NCBI RefSeq assembly: GCF_011421635.1
Contig: NZ_WTLI01000025.1
Span: 17,004 to 81,003, forward strand
Reading direction: 5' to 3'
DNA length: 64,000 nucleotides
Source of the DNA: Paenibacillus turpanensis
GTDB taxonomy: Bacteria; Bacillota; Bacilli; Paenibacillales; YIM-B00363
The position numbers were made by a program, and so were the translations under genes. A model generated the notes under the pieces. It did no database searches, was not told the origin of the DNA, and saw only the letters and a list, made by a program, of their open reading frames with translations. Shown piece after piece: positions 44,845-54,283 of the stretch (positions are counted from its first letter, which is position 1; each line of letters begins with the position of its first letter).

Positions 44845-46684
44845 ATGCAGCCTCCTTGCCTAGTTTAAATGTGATCGTTACATGAACCCCCTCACCCGGC
44901 TTGCTTTCCATCGAAAATTGCGCCTGATCGCCATACATCAGCTTTAATCGGGTGACGATATTTTTAAGTCCGATATGCTCCCCAAACCTCGGTTCTCCGA
45001 TATCCTCGATATGAGCACGAATGACCTTCATACGCTCCGGCGTTATACCCGGACCGTTGTCACTTACCGATAGAACGGCGTTGCCGTACTCCACCTTACC
45101 GCAGATCGAAATGACCACGGGATGGAAAGACTGCTCCAATCCGTGCTTAATTGAATTTTCTACCAGCATTTGCAGCAGCATCTTCGGAATGCGAATCGAG
45201 TGCAGCGAATCCGGAAGGTTGCAAACCACCTGCAGCCTGCTGCCGAACCTTGCCTTCTGCAGCATGGTGTAATACATCACGTGCTCCAATTCATCTGCGA
45301 CTGATACCTGGTAACCGTCCTGTATGCAGTACCGCATGGTGGAGGCAAGCGCTTCGACCATGTCATGAATATCGTTGCGGCCATGTAATATCGCCTTTGT
45401 TGAAATCGCTTGCAAAGCATTATATAAAAAATGCGGGTTAATTTGCGCCTCAAGCGCCTTCAGCTGGGCATTACGTTCACTGATCTTCATTTCGTACTTT
45501 TCCAAAATCAGCTCGTTGATTCGCCCAACCATTTGATTGAATTTTCGAGATAAATGTGAGATTTCATCCTGTCCATCAATTTGTTCGATGCTGCGCAGCT
45601 GCCCCTCGCCCAACTGGTCGATCGTCTGCGAGAAGCGCTTCAGCCTTCTTGTAATGATTCCGGACACGAGCATGACGATCAGGATAAAAATAAGGAGAAG
45701 ACCACAGCCAATGACCAGATTTACTAGTCCGGCCTCCTGCGCCCTTCCATTAACCACATCGGTCGGAGTGAGACGAACCAGCTTCCATTTGGTTAGAGGC
45801 GATATATTGTGAATGACAAAATATCCTTTGTTTGCCTCCTTCCACTCGATGCTGTCCATAGAAGGCTGCGCTGCAAACGTTTGAAGCATGCCCGCCAGAT
45901 CGATTTGCCCCCACTGCTCCCCTTTTAAATAAAACGGCCGATTGTCCATACTAAAAATTCCGATGGAATCCTTCGTTTGATCCGGGATCCCTTCAATAAT
46001 TTTGTTTAAACGACTTACATTAAAAGTGATGGAGAGCGCGGCGAGCGGCCTTTTGTCGGCGATGTTGATCAAAATCCGGTGAAAGGTAAAAAACAACGCT
46101 CCCGAATCTTTGCCCCGGGTCTCGTAACGCGATTGCAGGCTGCTGAAGCTTTTGCTTTGAATCGCCTCCTGATACCAGGCTTCTTTGGGTATATGCGGAT
46201 TGATCGAATGGATCGTATTGATGAGACTGCGGGATACGATAAACTGCTTGTGATTGTTTGGTGTATAAAGCGAAACTTCTTCGATATCGTCGCGGGAGTA
46301 AAACAAGTTCTTCATTTGATTTTGTACATACTGCTGAGGTAAATACTCCTCTGATAACAACGAATTCATAAATTGCTCATCCTTGCGCGGAGAGACCGAC
46401 AATTCTTCAATTTGCTTTAGATACGTATCGAGATTTTGATTGACCAGCTTAATATTTTCTTTGTTAGCCAGCAAAAACTGCTGCTCGATCATCCTCGTCA
46501 TTTGCGTATAAGATAACAAAGTCAGCAGGAGCACAATAAACAGCACGATTCCGGAAAATGCAAAAATAAGCTGGTTGCGCAGTCGATACGAAATGAACGT
46601 AGTGAAACGGGTAAAAGGTAGCTTCACGCCCATCAGTCCCATGATTTGGTAATTACACCTTGATTGTATAATCGTTTCCGGCAT
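44822..46684 (-). CDS. Sensor histidine kinase, YesM-like (second system)
   Basis: About 600-620 residues. Membrane helix ~35-60, outer sensor region ~60-300, second helix ~310-335, HAMP, then ALEAQINPHFLYNALQAIS with the phospho-His near residue 420, and an ATPase domain with SVSDNGPGI. Start uncertain: no strong ribosome site precedes the ATG at 46684, and ATGs 14 and 17 codons in are equally plausible. It precedes and overlaps its regulator gene and lies 65 bases after the GH3 gene. Confidence 0.9.
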   Translation of the reverse strand: MPETIIQSRCNYQIMGLMGVKLPFTRFTTFISYRLRNQLIFAFSGIVLFIVLLLTLLSYTQMTRMIEQQFLLANKENIKLVNQNLDTYLKQIEELSVSPRKDEQFMNSLLSEEYLPQQYVQNQMKNLFYSRDDIEEVSLYTPNNHKQFIVSRSLINTIHSINPHIPKEAWYQEAIQSKSFSSLQSRYETRGKDSGALFFTFHRILINIADKRPLAALSITFNVSRLNKIIEGIPDQTKDSIGIFSMDNRPFYLKGEQWGQIDLAGMLQTFAAQPSMDSIEWKEANKGYFVIHNISPLTKWKLVRLTPTDVVNGRAQEAGLVNLVIGCGLLLIFILIVMLVSGIITRRLKRFSQTIDQLGEGQLRSIEQIDGQDEISHLSRKFNQMVGRINELILEKYEMKISERNAQLKALEAQINPHFLYNALQAISTKAILHGRNDIHDMVEALASTMRYCIQDGYQVSVADELEHVMYYTMLQKARFGSRLQVVCNLPDSLHSIRIPKMLLQMLVENSIKHGLEQSFHPVVISICGKVEYGNAVLSVSDNGPGITPERMKVIRAHIEDIGEPRFGEHIGLKNIVTRLKLMYGDQAQFSMESKPGEGVHVTITFKLGKEAAYVQGAHH

Positions 46685-46710
46685 TGATCAATTCATTTTT
46701 CGTGAAGCGG

Positions 46711-46743
46711 AAAGAAAGGGCCCGGTTAGAAAACCGGAGCCCT
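46711..46743 (-). terminator. Hairpin between the GH3 gene and the kinase gene
   Basis: Minus strand: GGGC-CCGGTT and AACCGG-GCCC arms (46718-46743) followed by TTTCTTTCC. Partial termination here would give more GH3 than kinase mRNA. Confidence 0.55.
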
Positions 46744-46749
46744 TATACG

Positions 46750-49700
46750 TTATGGTCTTTTCAAGTGGATACGAAGCTTCTGCGGCTTGAGCTTTACGGA
46801 AGCTCCAGATGACGTGACCAGCTCCCCGCGAATTACCGCAAGGGTGCTGACCGTATCCCGCCTTGCCTCCTTCGCCTTCATCCGAATTTGCACACCCGGA
46901 GCTTGGCTGGTCCCGGAGGTATCAGTCGGTGAAAACCGCGCATCAATGCTGATCCTTCCATGCCCAATCTGCACATCGTTTATCTTCGTCCCAGGCACCG
47001 TCGGCTCGATCGAAAGCTCACCTTCTGCAAGCTCAAGCTGGTGCGGGTTAAACAGCAGGGTCACCCTCTGCTCGTAAACACTCTCCGTCACATTGCTTAC
47101 CCCAAGGTTCACGGAAAACACTTCACCGGCGGCTGCCGACTCTGGGGCAGTAAGTGTAAGCGAAGCGTGCGAAGGATTAAAGCGGAACGAAGACAAGTTC
47201 AGCGAACCGTCAAACGTCAAATATACATCGCGAACCCGCTCCGCACCGTACACGGCCGAGCTTACCGAGGTCCACTGCTGAAGTCCGCCGGTCTGCGGAA
47301 CGTCCAGTGTGGATACGACGCGGCCTCTCGGATGATCCAAACGTACCTCGACTTTCCCGCCGGTTTCACTCGCTGCCCGTGCTTCCCATGACGAAGCGCC
47401 GCTGCCGAAATCAACGTCTTTGAACATAATCCAAGCTCCCGATTCCGTCTCCCCGACACTGCTGCCGGTTGTCTCCCGATCCTCAACGAGACGCACACCG
47501 GCGTAGTCATCGTAATTTTCCGCTCTTGTTTCTACAAAGAGGTCGCGGTTCGGAATCGTTTCACCGTTCACCTTTAACAGCGCCTTCTCCTTAATATCCT
47601 CGGAGGAGCTGCCTACCATAATCGTGTAGATACCAGATTCAACAACAAACTTCTCTTGGGTCACATCCCAGAACTGCAAATCATTGGCCGGAAGCCGGAA
47701 GGTAACGGTTCGTTTTTGCTTCGGCTGGAACGAAAGGCGCTGGAACGCCTTAAGCTCTTTGATCGGCCGCTCCACTCTGGAGTGGTTTGCCCGCGTGTAA
47801 AGCTGTACGACCTCGTCACTTGCGATGGAACCGGTATTCGTTACATCCACCGATACCGTAATCTCTCCGTTCGCATCTACCGCACGCTGCTCCAATCGTA
47901 AATTGCTGTATTTGAAGCGGGTATACGTTAAACCATGACCGAATGGATACAGAGGCTTGCCGTCAAAATATTGGTAGGTGCGGTTGCCTTTCCGAATGTC
48001 GTACTCCATCATATCCGGAAGCTGGTGAACCCCCTCATACCATGTTTGGTTTAACCGTCCTGCCGGAGCATAGTCTCCGAACAGTGCGTCGGCAATCGCC
48101 GTTCCTTCCTCTTGACCGCCATGAGCCGAGTACAAAATCGCCTTCACATTCGGATTGCGCTCAACCTTTGGCATGGCCATCGGAAAGCCCGAAACAACAA
48201 CGACAATCGTGTTGCGGTTCACCGATGCGACCTTTTCAATCAGCGCCTCCTGCTCCGGCGGTAAAATCAGATCCGCACGGTCGATCGTTTCACGTGCGTT
48301 AATTTGCGGGAAGTGGCCGACTACAACAATCGCAGCATCGGCTCCCTGTGCCGCGGCTGCCGCTTCCTCTTCCCCGTTCACAACGACCGTCTCACGGAAT
48401 TTCTCCGCATCTCCGGTTATCGATTCCTTGGAGGTGCTTAACCGGTATGGCGCCGCATCGCTTACGGTTACATAACGTCCGCCCTCCAAGCTCGTATCCC
48501 AGTGACCGGATTGGTAATTATACAACGAATACGTTCCGTCTTGCTGCTTTTCATACCGGTAGTTTTGGTATGTAAACCATTGATTCGCGCCCGGCGCATC
48601 ACCGTCATTCAACACATCCGGGTTGCCCCACAGGTTTTGCAGGTAACGGTCATTCGCTCTTGCGCGGAACAAAAATTGATCCCAGCCCAAATCGTATAAG
48701 TCAAACGTTTCATTCGTGCCGATTTCGCCTGCACTTGCTTCCAGCGGCGTTTTACCGTCCGGATTAGCCGTCACATAGTTGCCGCTGGTCACGGACTGCA
48801 GCGCAATGCGATCCACCCCTCTGGAAAATGCCACGGACTGAGCCGGCATTTTACTTTGGATACCCTCTAGTGTGGAAACCGTATAAGGGAAGGTTCCGCT
48901 ATAAAAATCCGTCAGCACCTGGTCGGCCAGCGGTCCGATGACCGCGAGTTTATTTATTTTCTGCTTATTTAGCGGGAGCGCCTGGCGTTCGTTCTTCAGC
49001 AGCACGAGCTGCTCTCGCGCAGCCTGCAGCGCCAGCTGCTGATGCGCCTCGCTATTAATGACATCCTCCTGGATGCCGGCATAAGGATTTCGTTCAGGTG
49101 GATCAAATTCTCCGAGCCGGAACCGGACCATGAACATATGCTTCACGGCACGGTCAATATCCTCTTCCGTGATCAAGCCTTGTTCCAAAGCTTGATGAAT
49201 ATAGCCGATGATAACCGCCGAGTTTTCTCCCTGATCCGTCATACTGTCTACACCGGCTTTAATCGCAAGCGCCATCGCTTCCGGGTACGTTTCCACATAC
49301 TTGTGATCGGTTACGGTGCCTGTCGGATCGAACGCATCACTGACAACAAATAATCCTTCTTTCGCCCATTCCTTTCGAATGAGGTCATTGATTAACGGAC
49401 TCGCAATCGCAGGCTTCCCGTTAATGGAATTGTAAGCCGGCATCACCGATAAAGCTGCACCAGATTTGATGGCGGGCTCGAATGACTTTGCATAATATTC
49501 ATACATATTCCGCGGATCAATGCTGGAAGAGCTGAAGCCCCGATCCTTTTCATTATTGTAGCCGGTAAAGTGCTTCAGCGTTGGAATCGTTTTCAAATAA
49601 AACGGGTCGTTCCCCTTCATGCCTGAAGCATACGCCTTCCCCATCGTTCCGGAAAGCATAGCATCCTCCCCAAAGCCCTCCTCGTTGCGGCCTGAACGCG

Positions 49701-50151
49701 GATCGCGGATCAGGTCGACGACGGGAGCCCACACACTCAGTCCGTGGGAAACGGGATTCCGCTTATAGAAGGCCCTTGCCTCGTCGCCGACAGCGGAGCC
49801 GATTTGCTCGACCAGCTCTGTATTCCACGTATTGGCAAGCCCGGTCGCCTGAGGGAATACCGTAGCTTCCCCCAGCCAGGCAATTCCGTGAAGCCCTTCG
49901 GTTCCGGTACGGAACGCAGGAATGCCTAAGCGCGGAATCGCCGGCTGGTATTGATGCATGAGTGAGACTTTTTCGGGAAGCGTCAGCCGCGAAACCAAGT
50001 CGTCCACTCTCGTTTCTAGCGGAAGATCTGGATTTCGAAATGGATAATCATAGCTTGTACCGGTCATAGAGACCTCGGCCGCTGCCGCAGGGATCGAGGC
50101 GGTTAGCACTAAGCAGCTGGATAATGCGAGGCCTAGAAATCGTTTCAGCAT
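46750..50151 (-). CDS. Large secreted GH3 beta-glycosidase with CBM6-like and cohesin-like modules
   Basis: 1133 residues, about 400 more than a plain GH3. Order: signal peptide (cleaved after AAAA near 25); GH3 N-domain (~35-350) with nucleophile region VVSDAFD; GH3 C-domain; a ~140-residue insert from about 445 (IALQSVTSGNYVTAN) with a fascin/beta-trefoil look; fibronectin-type segment (~770-860); a CBM6-like region (AENYDDYAGVRLVED onward, ~880-1000); and a C-terminal cohesin-like domain (~1000-1133, LTLTAPESAAAGEVFSVNLGVSN). AAAGGAG lies seven bases before the ATG. First gene of the second sugar operon. Substrate could be beta-glucan, xylan or another beta-glycoside. Confidence 0.9.
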   Translation of the reverse strand: MLKRFLGLALSSCLVLTASIPAAAAEVSMTGTSYDYPFRNPDLPLETRVDDLVSRLTLPEKVSLMHQYQPAIPRLGIPAFRTGTEGLHGIAWLGEATVFPQATGLANTWNTELVEQIGSAVGDEARAFYKRNPVSHGLSVWAPVVDLIRDPRSGRNEEGFGEDAMLSGTMGKAYASGMKGNDPFYLKTIPTLKHFTGYNNEKDRGFSSSSIDPRNMYEYYAKSFEPAIKSGAALSVMPAYNSINGKPAIASPLINDLIRKEWAKEGLFVVSDAFDPTGTVTDHKYVETYPEAMALAIKAGVDSMTDQGENSAVIIGYIHQALEQGLITEEDIDRAVKHMFMVRFRLGEFDPPERNPYAGIQEDVINSEAHQQLALQAAREQLVLLKNERQALPLNKQKINKLAVIGPLADQVLTDFYSGTFPYTVSTLEGIQSKMPAQSVAFSRGVDRIALQSVTSGNYVTANPDGKTPLEASAGEIGTNETFDLYDLGWDQFLFRARANDRYLQNLWGNPDVLNDGDAPGANQWFTYQNYRYEKQQDGTYSLYNYQSGHWDTSLEGGRYVTVSDAAPYRLSTSKESITGDAEKFRETVVVNGEEEAAAAAQGADAAIVVVGHFPQINARETIDRADLILPPEQEALIEKVASVNRNTIVVVVSGFPMAMPKVERNPNVKAILYSAHGGQEEGTAIADALFGDYAPAGRLNQTWYEGVHQLPDMMEYDIRKGNRTYQYFDGKPLYPFGHGLTYTRFKYSNLRLEQRAVDANGEITVSVDVTNTGSIASDEVVQLYTRANHSRVERPIKELKAFQRLSFQPKQKRTVTFRLPANDLQFWDVTQEKFVVESGIYTIMVGSSSEDIKEKALLKVNGETIPNRDLFVETRAENYDDYAGVRLVEDRETTGSSVGETESGAWIMFKDVDFGSGASSWEARAASETGGKVEVRLDHPRGRVVSTLDVPQTGGLQQWTSVSSAVYGAERVRDVYLTFDGSLNLSSFRFNPSHASLTLTAPESAAAGEVFSVNLGVSNVTESVYEQRVTLLFNPHQLELAEGELSIEPTVPGTKINDVQIGHGRISIDARFSPTDTSGTSQAPGVQIRMKAKEARRDTVSTLAVIRGELVTSSGASVKLKPQKLRIHLKRP

Positions 50152-50452
50152 CGTATCACTCCTTTGATAGTGGGGTTGTCATGATCAAGATAAGCAGTTC
50201 ACGTTGTTGTCATCCCATGGCATTACGTTCATTCGAACGACAGCTGTTATCGCGCACAAGCTGTTCAACCAATGCAGCACGTACATCACATTGCCTTCGA
50301 CCCCTGGCCTGCCCTATCGCCTCCCCTGCTTTCCGTGTATGTATGCATCCCTCATCTTATCAGGTCGTTTCCTTTCCCCCTATGTAAAAAGGTGTGATCC
50401 TCATGGTAATTAAGTGGCAATTGTCCCAAAAAAATCTTAACATCTTTTTCTT
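50152..50452. other. Intergenic upstream of the GH3 gene
   Basis: No gene supported. On the minus strand it must contain the GH3 operon promoter; no strong hexamer pair was found, consistent with activator control by the AraC-type regulator. No clear cre site seen. Confidence 0.4.
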
Positions 50453-50482
50453 TCGACAACCTTTTCCTCATTTCGGTATAAT
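50453..50482 (+). promoter_or_regulatory. Promoter of the PAS histidine kinase gene
   Basis: TCGACA (50453-50458), 18 bases, TATAAT (50477-50482). The ATG at 50517 is 34 bases downstream. Confidence 0.6.
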
Positions 50483-50516
50483 AAGTAAAACCAATAAACA
50501 CCAAAGGAACTCAACA

Positions 50517-51635
50517 ATGCCCAACGAAAACAGCTTGACTGCTAATCACCTGACGAATGGCACCGAGCCATTAACTAACGTAAACCAGTTAATTTTAGAC
50601 TCCGTAGCCGAAGGAATTTATGGAATTGATCTTGATGCCAAGGTCATTTTTTGGAATAAAGCTGCGGAACGGCTGACCGGCTATCATATTTCCGATTTCC
50701 GATATCATAATTTACATGAGCTCATCCATCATACCGATCCTCATGGAAAGCATGTCCCGCTCCATCATTGCCCGGTTTATCACGCACTCAACAGCGGGGA
50801 AAGCATGTTTGTGAAGGATGATATCTTTTGGCATAAGTCGGGCTCCAGCTTTCCCGTGGAATACACCGTTCAGCCGATCATGGTCGATGGACACCATGCC
50901 GGCAGCGTCATTACGTTCCGGGATATGACGGAAAAGCTGAAAACCGACGAAATCATTCAGCAGTGGGAAAAGCTGTCCGTGGTCGGTCAAATGGCCGCTG
51001 GAATCGCGCATGAAATCCGTAACCCGATTACCACTCTTAAAGGCTTCCTGAAGCTGATGCATGCGAAAAACGAATATAATCCCGAGTATTATCAGATTAT
51101 GGATTCAGAATTTGACCGGATTGAGTCCATTATTCAAGAGCTGCTCACCTTCTCCAAGCCGCAAAGCTCCTATTACGAAAATCATGACATCAAAGAATTG
51201 GTACAGCAGGTCGTCCAGCTCATGCAGCCGCAGGCCATTTTTAAAAACATAAGCATTAATACCGCATGGGACGAATCCACGCTGCCCATCTGGTGCATCG
51301 AGCATCAATTGAAGCAGGTCTTTATTAACCTTATTAAAAATGCGATTGAAGCGTTGGATGACGGCGGAGAGATTCGTATCGATGTCGTTGTGCAAGAGGG
51401 CGAGGCCGTGATTCGGGTCAAAGACAACGGGTTGGGCATACCGCCGGAGGTATTGGCCAAAATGGGTGAGCCCTTCTATTCAACCAAAGAAAAGGGCACC
51501 GGTCTTGGCCTCATGGTGACTTTCAATATTATTCGAAACAACCATAACGGTCATATTTACGTGGAAAGCAAAACGAACGAAGGAACGACATTTACGATAA
51601 AGCTGCCGTTAGAGAACGTAAACACCAGTCGGTAG
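50517..51635 (+). CDS. PAS-domain sensor histidine kinase, sporulation-kinase-like
   Basis: 372 residues from the ATG at 50517 with AAAGGA upstream; the frame is open earlier but crosses the promoter. Cytoplasmic, no membrane segment: PAS ~25-145 (VAEGIYGIDLDAKVIFWNKAAE), His-kinase A with GIAHEIRNPITTLKGF near residue 165, ATPase domain with KDNGLGIPPEV and GTGLGLMVT. The H-box resembles Bacillus KinA-KinE kinases that feed the sporulation phosphorelay; no cognate response regulator is adjacent, which fits an orphan kinase. Confidence 0.88.
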   Translation: MPNENSLTANHLTNGTEPLTNVNQLILDSVAEGIYGIDLDAKVIFWNKAAERLTGYHISDFRYHNLHELIHHTDPHGKHVPLHHCPVYHALNSGESMFVKDDIFWHKSGSSFPVEYTVQPIMVDGHHAGSVITFRDMTEKLKTDEIIQQWEKLSVVGQMAAGIAHEIRNPITTLKGFLKLMHAKNEYNPEYYQIMDSEFDRIESIIQELLTFSKPQSSYYENHDIKELVQQVVQLMQPQAIFKNISINTAWDESTLPIWCIEHQLKQVFINLIKNAIEALDDGGEIRIDVVVQEGEAVIRVKDNGLGIPPEVLAKMGEPFYSTKEKGTGLGLMVTFNIIRNNHNGHIYVESKTNEGTTFTIKLPLENVNTSR

Positions 51636-51699
51636 AATGCCATGCATTCGGTTTTGCATCGCTCGGTTGGTCTAGCGGGATATAGCTGTGCTCGGCCCG

Positions 51700-52584
51700 C
51701 TAGGTCACCAGATCCTGAAGCGCCTCTCGAAGCGTGGGGTGGCGAAACACAAAACCGGCTGCCTCCAATCGTTCCGGTACGACCCAGCGACTTTTCAGCA
51801 CAAGCTCAGTTTCCGTCCGAATGAGCACAGCACCGATCTCCAGCAGCCAGCTTGGAGCCGGAAGCCCAAACCTCATATTCATAGCTCGTCGAAGCTCACT
51901 CATAAATTCCTCATTGGTCGTGGGGTATGGTGAAGCGCAATTGATCACGCCTTGCAGCTCCTCCCGATCCTTCATAAACATAATCATGCGAAACAAATCC
52001 TCGATGTGAATCCAGCTGAACTTCTGCGTGCCCGGCCCCTGTTTGCCGCCAAGGCCATAGGAGACCAGCTTCTTTAGAGGAATCATGACGCCTCCATCCT
52101 TGCCCAGCACAATTGAAATCCGTAGTGCCGCCTGGCGTGTCGCCGGCAGTTTAAATGAAAAGAAGGCCTCCTCCCACGCTTTGGCAACCTCAACGGAGAA
52201 GCCGGAACCGATTTCGCCGGTTGTTTCCGTCATCGGTCGATCCTCCGCATGGCGGTAGATCGTCGCAGTGCTTGAATTCAGCCATAATGCTGGAGGCTCG
52301 CTGCACGCAAGGATCGCATTCCCCAGCGTTTTCGTCGTTTCCGTTCGAGAATTGAAAATCTCCCTTTTGTTCGTCTCGTTATATCGGCAGTTGACCGACT
52401 TACCGGCTAAATTGATCAGCATTTCTGCACCGTTCAAGGCATTCATGATGTCCGGTGTGTTTTCCCAAGAAATATGCTGAGGGTTTCGTGAAATGATCAG
52501 CACATCGTAGCCGAGTGAGCTGAATTTCTCTGTAAAATAGTGTCCTAAAAATCCCGTGCCACCCGCTAAAACGACTTTCTTCAT
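51700..52584 (-). CDS. TIGR01777-family NAD(P)-dependent epimerase (YfhF-like)
   Basis: 294 residues. Rossmann fold start VVLAGGTGFLGHYF (GxxGxxG) and later NLAGKSVNCRYNETNKREI, a strong signature of this SDR-extended family; C-terminal DUF1731-like segment (GVINCASPYPTTNEEFM). Enzymatic substrate unknown. It converges with the kinase gene with no strong terminator between them. Confidence 0.9.
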   Translation of the reverse strand: MKKVVLAGGTGFLGHYFTEKFSSLGYDVLIISRNPQHISWENTPDIMNALNGAEMLINLAGKSVNCRYNETNKREIFNSRTETTKTLGNAILACSEPPALWLNSSTATIYRHAEDRPMTETTGEIGSGFSVEVAKAWEEAFFSFKLPATRQAALRISIVLGKDGGVMIPLKKLVSYGLGGKQGPGTQKFSWIHIEDLFRMIMFMKDREELQGVINCASPYPTTNEEFMSELRRAMNMRFGLPAPSWLLEIGAVLIRTETELVLKSRWVVPERLEAAGFVFRHPTLREALQDLVT

Positions 52585-52700
52585 GTGCCATCACCCTTCC
52601 TCAATACTTTTTTACAATTATAGGGGATTTGCGTGGATTTGCGAAATTCGTGAGGATTAGCCCATACTTTCTCGTTTTCCAATAGGTTTGTACATGATTC

Positions 52701-53150
52701 CTACATCATTTTGAATACTGTTAAGGGGAACTCACTCTTAGAGATAAGATTTTCGGCTATCTGTTTCATAACTTCTTTATCACGTAATTCCATTACTTCT
52801 GGATTTAGCAAATCCTGTGGTGATACCCAATTAGAATCAATGATCTCCCTTGGATCTAACTGAAGAGAGCCGCCAGCTATTTCACCAATAAAATGGTTTA
52901 AAATGATGTGGTGATTTGAACTGCTGATGAAATTATAAATACCTGTAGTGCCTGTAAGCTCAACGTCGTATCCAGTTTCTTCCTTTGCTTCTCTGCAGGC
53001 TGCTGTCAAAATATCTTCACCGAACTCGATTCTACCAGATGGGAAATTCCATTTATTTCGAACAGATGCTTTGTTTTCTTTGACCATAAGTACCTTGTCC
53101 TCACGCATGATCGAAACACTAACAACGAATACAATGCCATTTTGAGTCAT
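52701..53150 (-). CDS. Nudix hydrolase
   Basis: 149 residues from the ATG at 53150, six bases after GGGGGA; an earlier in-frame start lacks this. Nudix box GRIEFGE, seven residues, then REAKEETG is intact, preceded by KWNFPSG. Small stand-alone Nudix enzyme of the MutT/ADP-ribose group; substrate not assignable. Confidence 0.88.
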   Translation of the reverse strand: MTQNGIVFVVSVSIMREDKVLMVKENKASVRNKWNFPSGRIEFGEDILTAACREAKEETGYDVELTGTTGIYNFISSSNHHIILNHFIGEIAGGSLQLDPREIIDSNWVSPQDLLNPEVMELRDKEVMKQIAENLISKSEFPLTVFKMM

Positions 53151-53235
53151 GTGAAATCCCCCAAGCCTGAAATAAACATCAACCATTACATTAGAACACA
53201 TGTTCTACATCCTGTAAATGGCTGCAAAAGGACAA

Positions 53236-53264
53236 AAAAGCATGCCATTGATTAGCATGCTTTT
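53236..53264. terminator. Terminator of the glycerate operon
   Basis: AAAAGCATGC / GCATGCTTTT perfect arms around a 9-nt loop, ten bases after the hydroxyacid dehydrogenase stop. Confidence 0.8.
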
Positions 53265-53273
53265 CATCAATTT

Positions 53274-54242
53274 CTATTTGGTGGCACCGACTGTATTTTG
53301 CGGCCGTCCTTCCAGATACGCCTTTACGTTGTCGATCACTGTACCCAAGAGCCGCTGTCTTGCTTCAAAGGTCGCCCATGCAATATGTGGAGTGATAATA
53401 CAGTTCGGCGCCCCAAGTAACGGATGATCCGCAGGCGGTGGCTCGACTGACAGCACATCGAGCGCCGCACCGGCTAAACGCCCCTCATGCAATGCGGCGG
53501 CTAAGGCCTGTTCATCAATGAGCGGACCTCTTGACGTATTGATCAAGAATGCAATCGGCTTCATCATGCGTAGAGCGTCTTCATTGATCAGGTTGGCCGT
53601 AGATGGGGTGAGGGGACAATGAAGGCTTACCACATCAGCGCTGCGTAATAGCTCCTCTAGAGGCACCCGCTTGATCCCGTCAGTAGATTTGCTCAGGCTT
53701 GACGCTCTTCCCGACGCGATAACCTTCATACCCATCGCTTCCGCAATCTTCGCCGTTTGCGTCCCGATTCGGCCAAGACCGACCAGGCCCATCGTCCGGC
53801 CAGCAAGCTCCATTAAGGGAGCCCGAGTAAAGCAAAAATCGACAGATTGTGACCACTCCCCTGCATGAACGGCATCACTATGGCGCTGAACACGATGACA
53901 CAGCTCAAGCAGCAGCGAAAATACGAACTGCGCCACGGAATGGGTGCCGTAGGTCGGTACATTCGTAACGGTAATCCCCCGTGCTTCGGCAGCTGCAACA
54001 TCCACCACATTATAGCCCGTTGCAAGCACCCCAATGTAACGCAGCTTCGGCAGCAGGGCTAGCGTCTCAGCCGCCAGCACCGTTTTATTCGTAAGCAAGA
54101 GTTCCGCGTCAGCCGCCCGATCAAGCAGTTCACCCGGCGCAGTTCGATCGTAAATTTGCGTTGTTGTACCCAGCCGCCGCAGTGGTTCCCAATCGAGATC
54201 CCCCGGGTTTAACGTATAACCGTCCAATACAACGATATTCAC
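53274..54242 (-). CDS. D-2-hydroxyacid dehydrogenase (glycerate/hydroxypyruvate reductase type)
   Basis: 322 residues from the GTG at 54242, seven bases after GGGAGGGG; an upstream in-frame ATG is open but lacks a site. NAD-binding loop GLVGLGRIGTQTAKIA near residue 150; catalytic Arg in NTSRGPLIDE near 230, Glu in the following stretch, and His in IITPHIAWATF near 285. Reduces hydroxypyruvate or tartronate semialdehyde-type 2-oxo acids. It follows the glycerate kinase gene by 41 bases, so the pair converts hydroxypyruvate to glycerate to phosphoglycerate. Confidence 0.92.
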   Translation of the reverse strand: MNIVVLDGYTLNPGDLDWEPLRRLGTTTQIYDRTAPGELLDRAADAELLLTNKTVLAAETLALLPKLRYIGVLATGYNVVDVAAAEARGITVTNVPTYGTHSVAQFVFSLLLELCHRVQRHSDAVHAGEWSQSVDFCFTRAPLMELAGRTMGLVGLGRIGTQTAKIAEAMGMKVIASGRASSLSKSTDGIKRVPLEELLRSADVVSLHCPLTPSTANLINEDALRMMKPIAFLINTSRGPLIDEQALAAALHEGRLAGAALDVLSVEPPPADHPLLGAPNCIITPHIAWATFEARQRLLGTVIDNVKAYLEGRPQNTVGATK

Positions 54243-54283
54243 TTCGGTTCCCCTCCCTTTCGTACCAAGCATTTCAAACAGAG

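Noticed and set aside
51672..51703. CTAGCGGG/CCCGCTAG inverted repeat between convergent genes
   Set aside because: No T-run on either side and it overlaps the epimerase stop; not convincing as a terminator.
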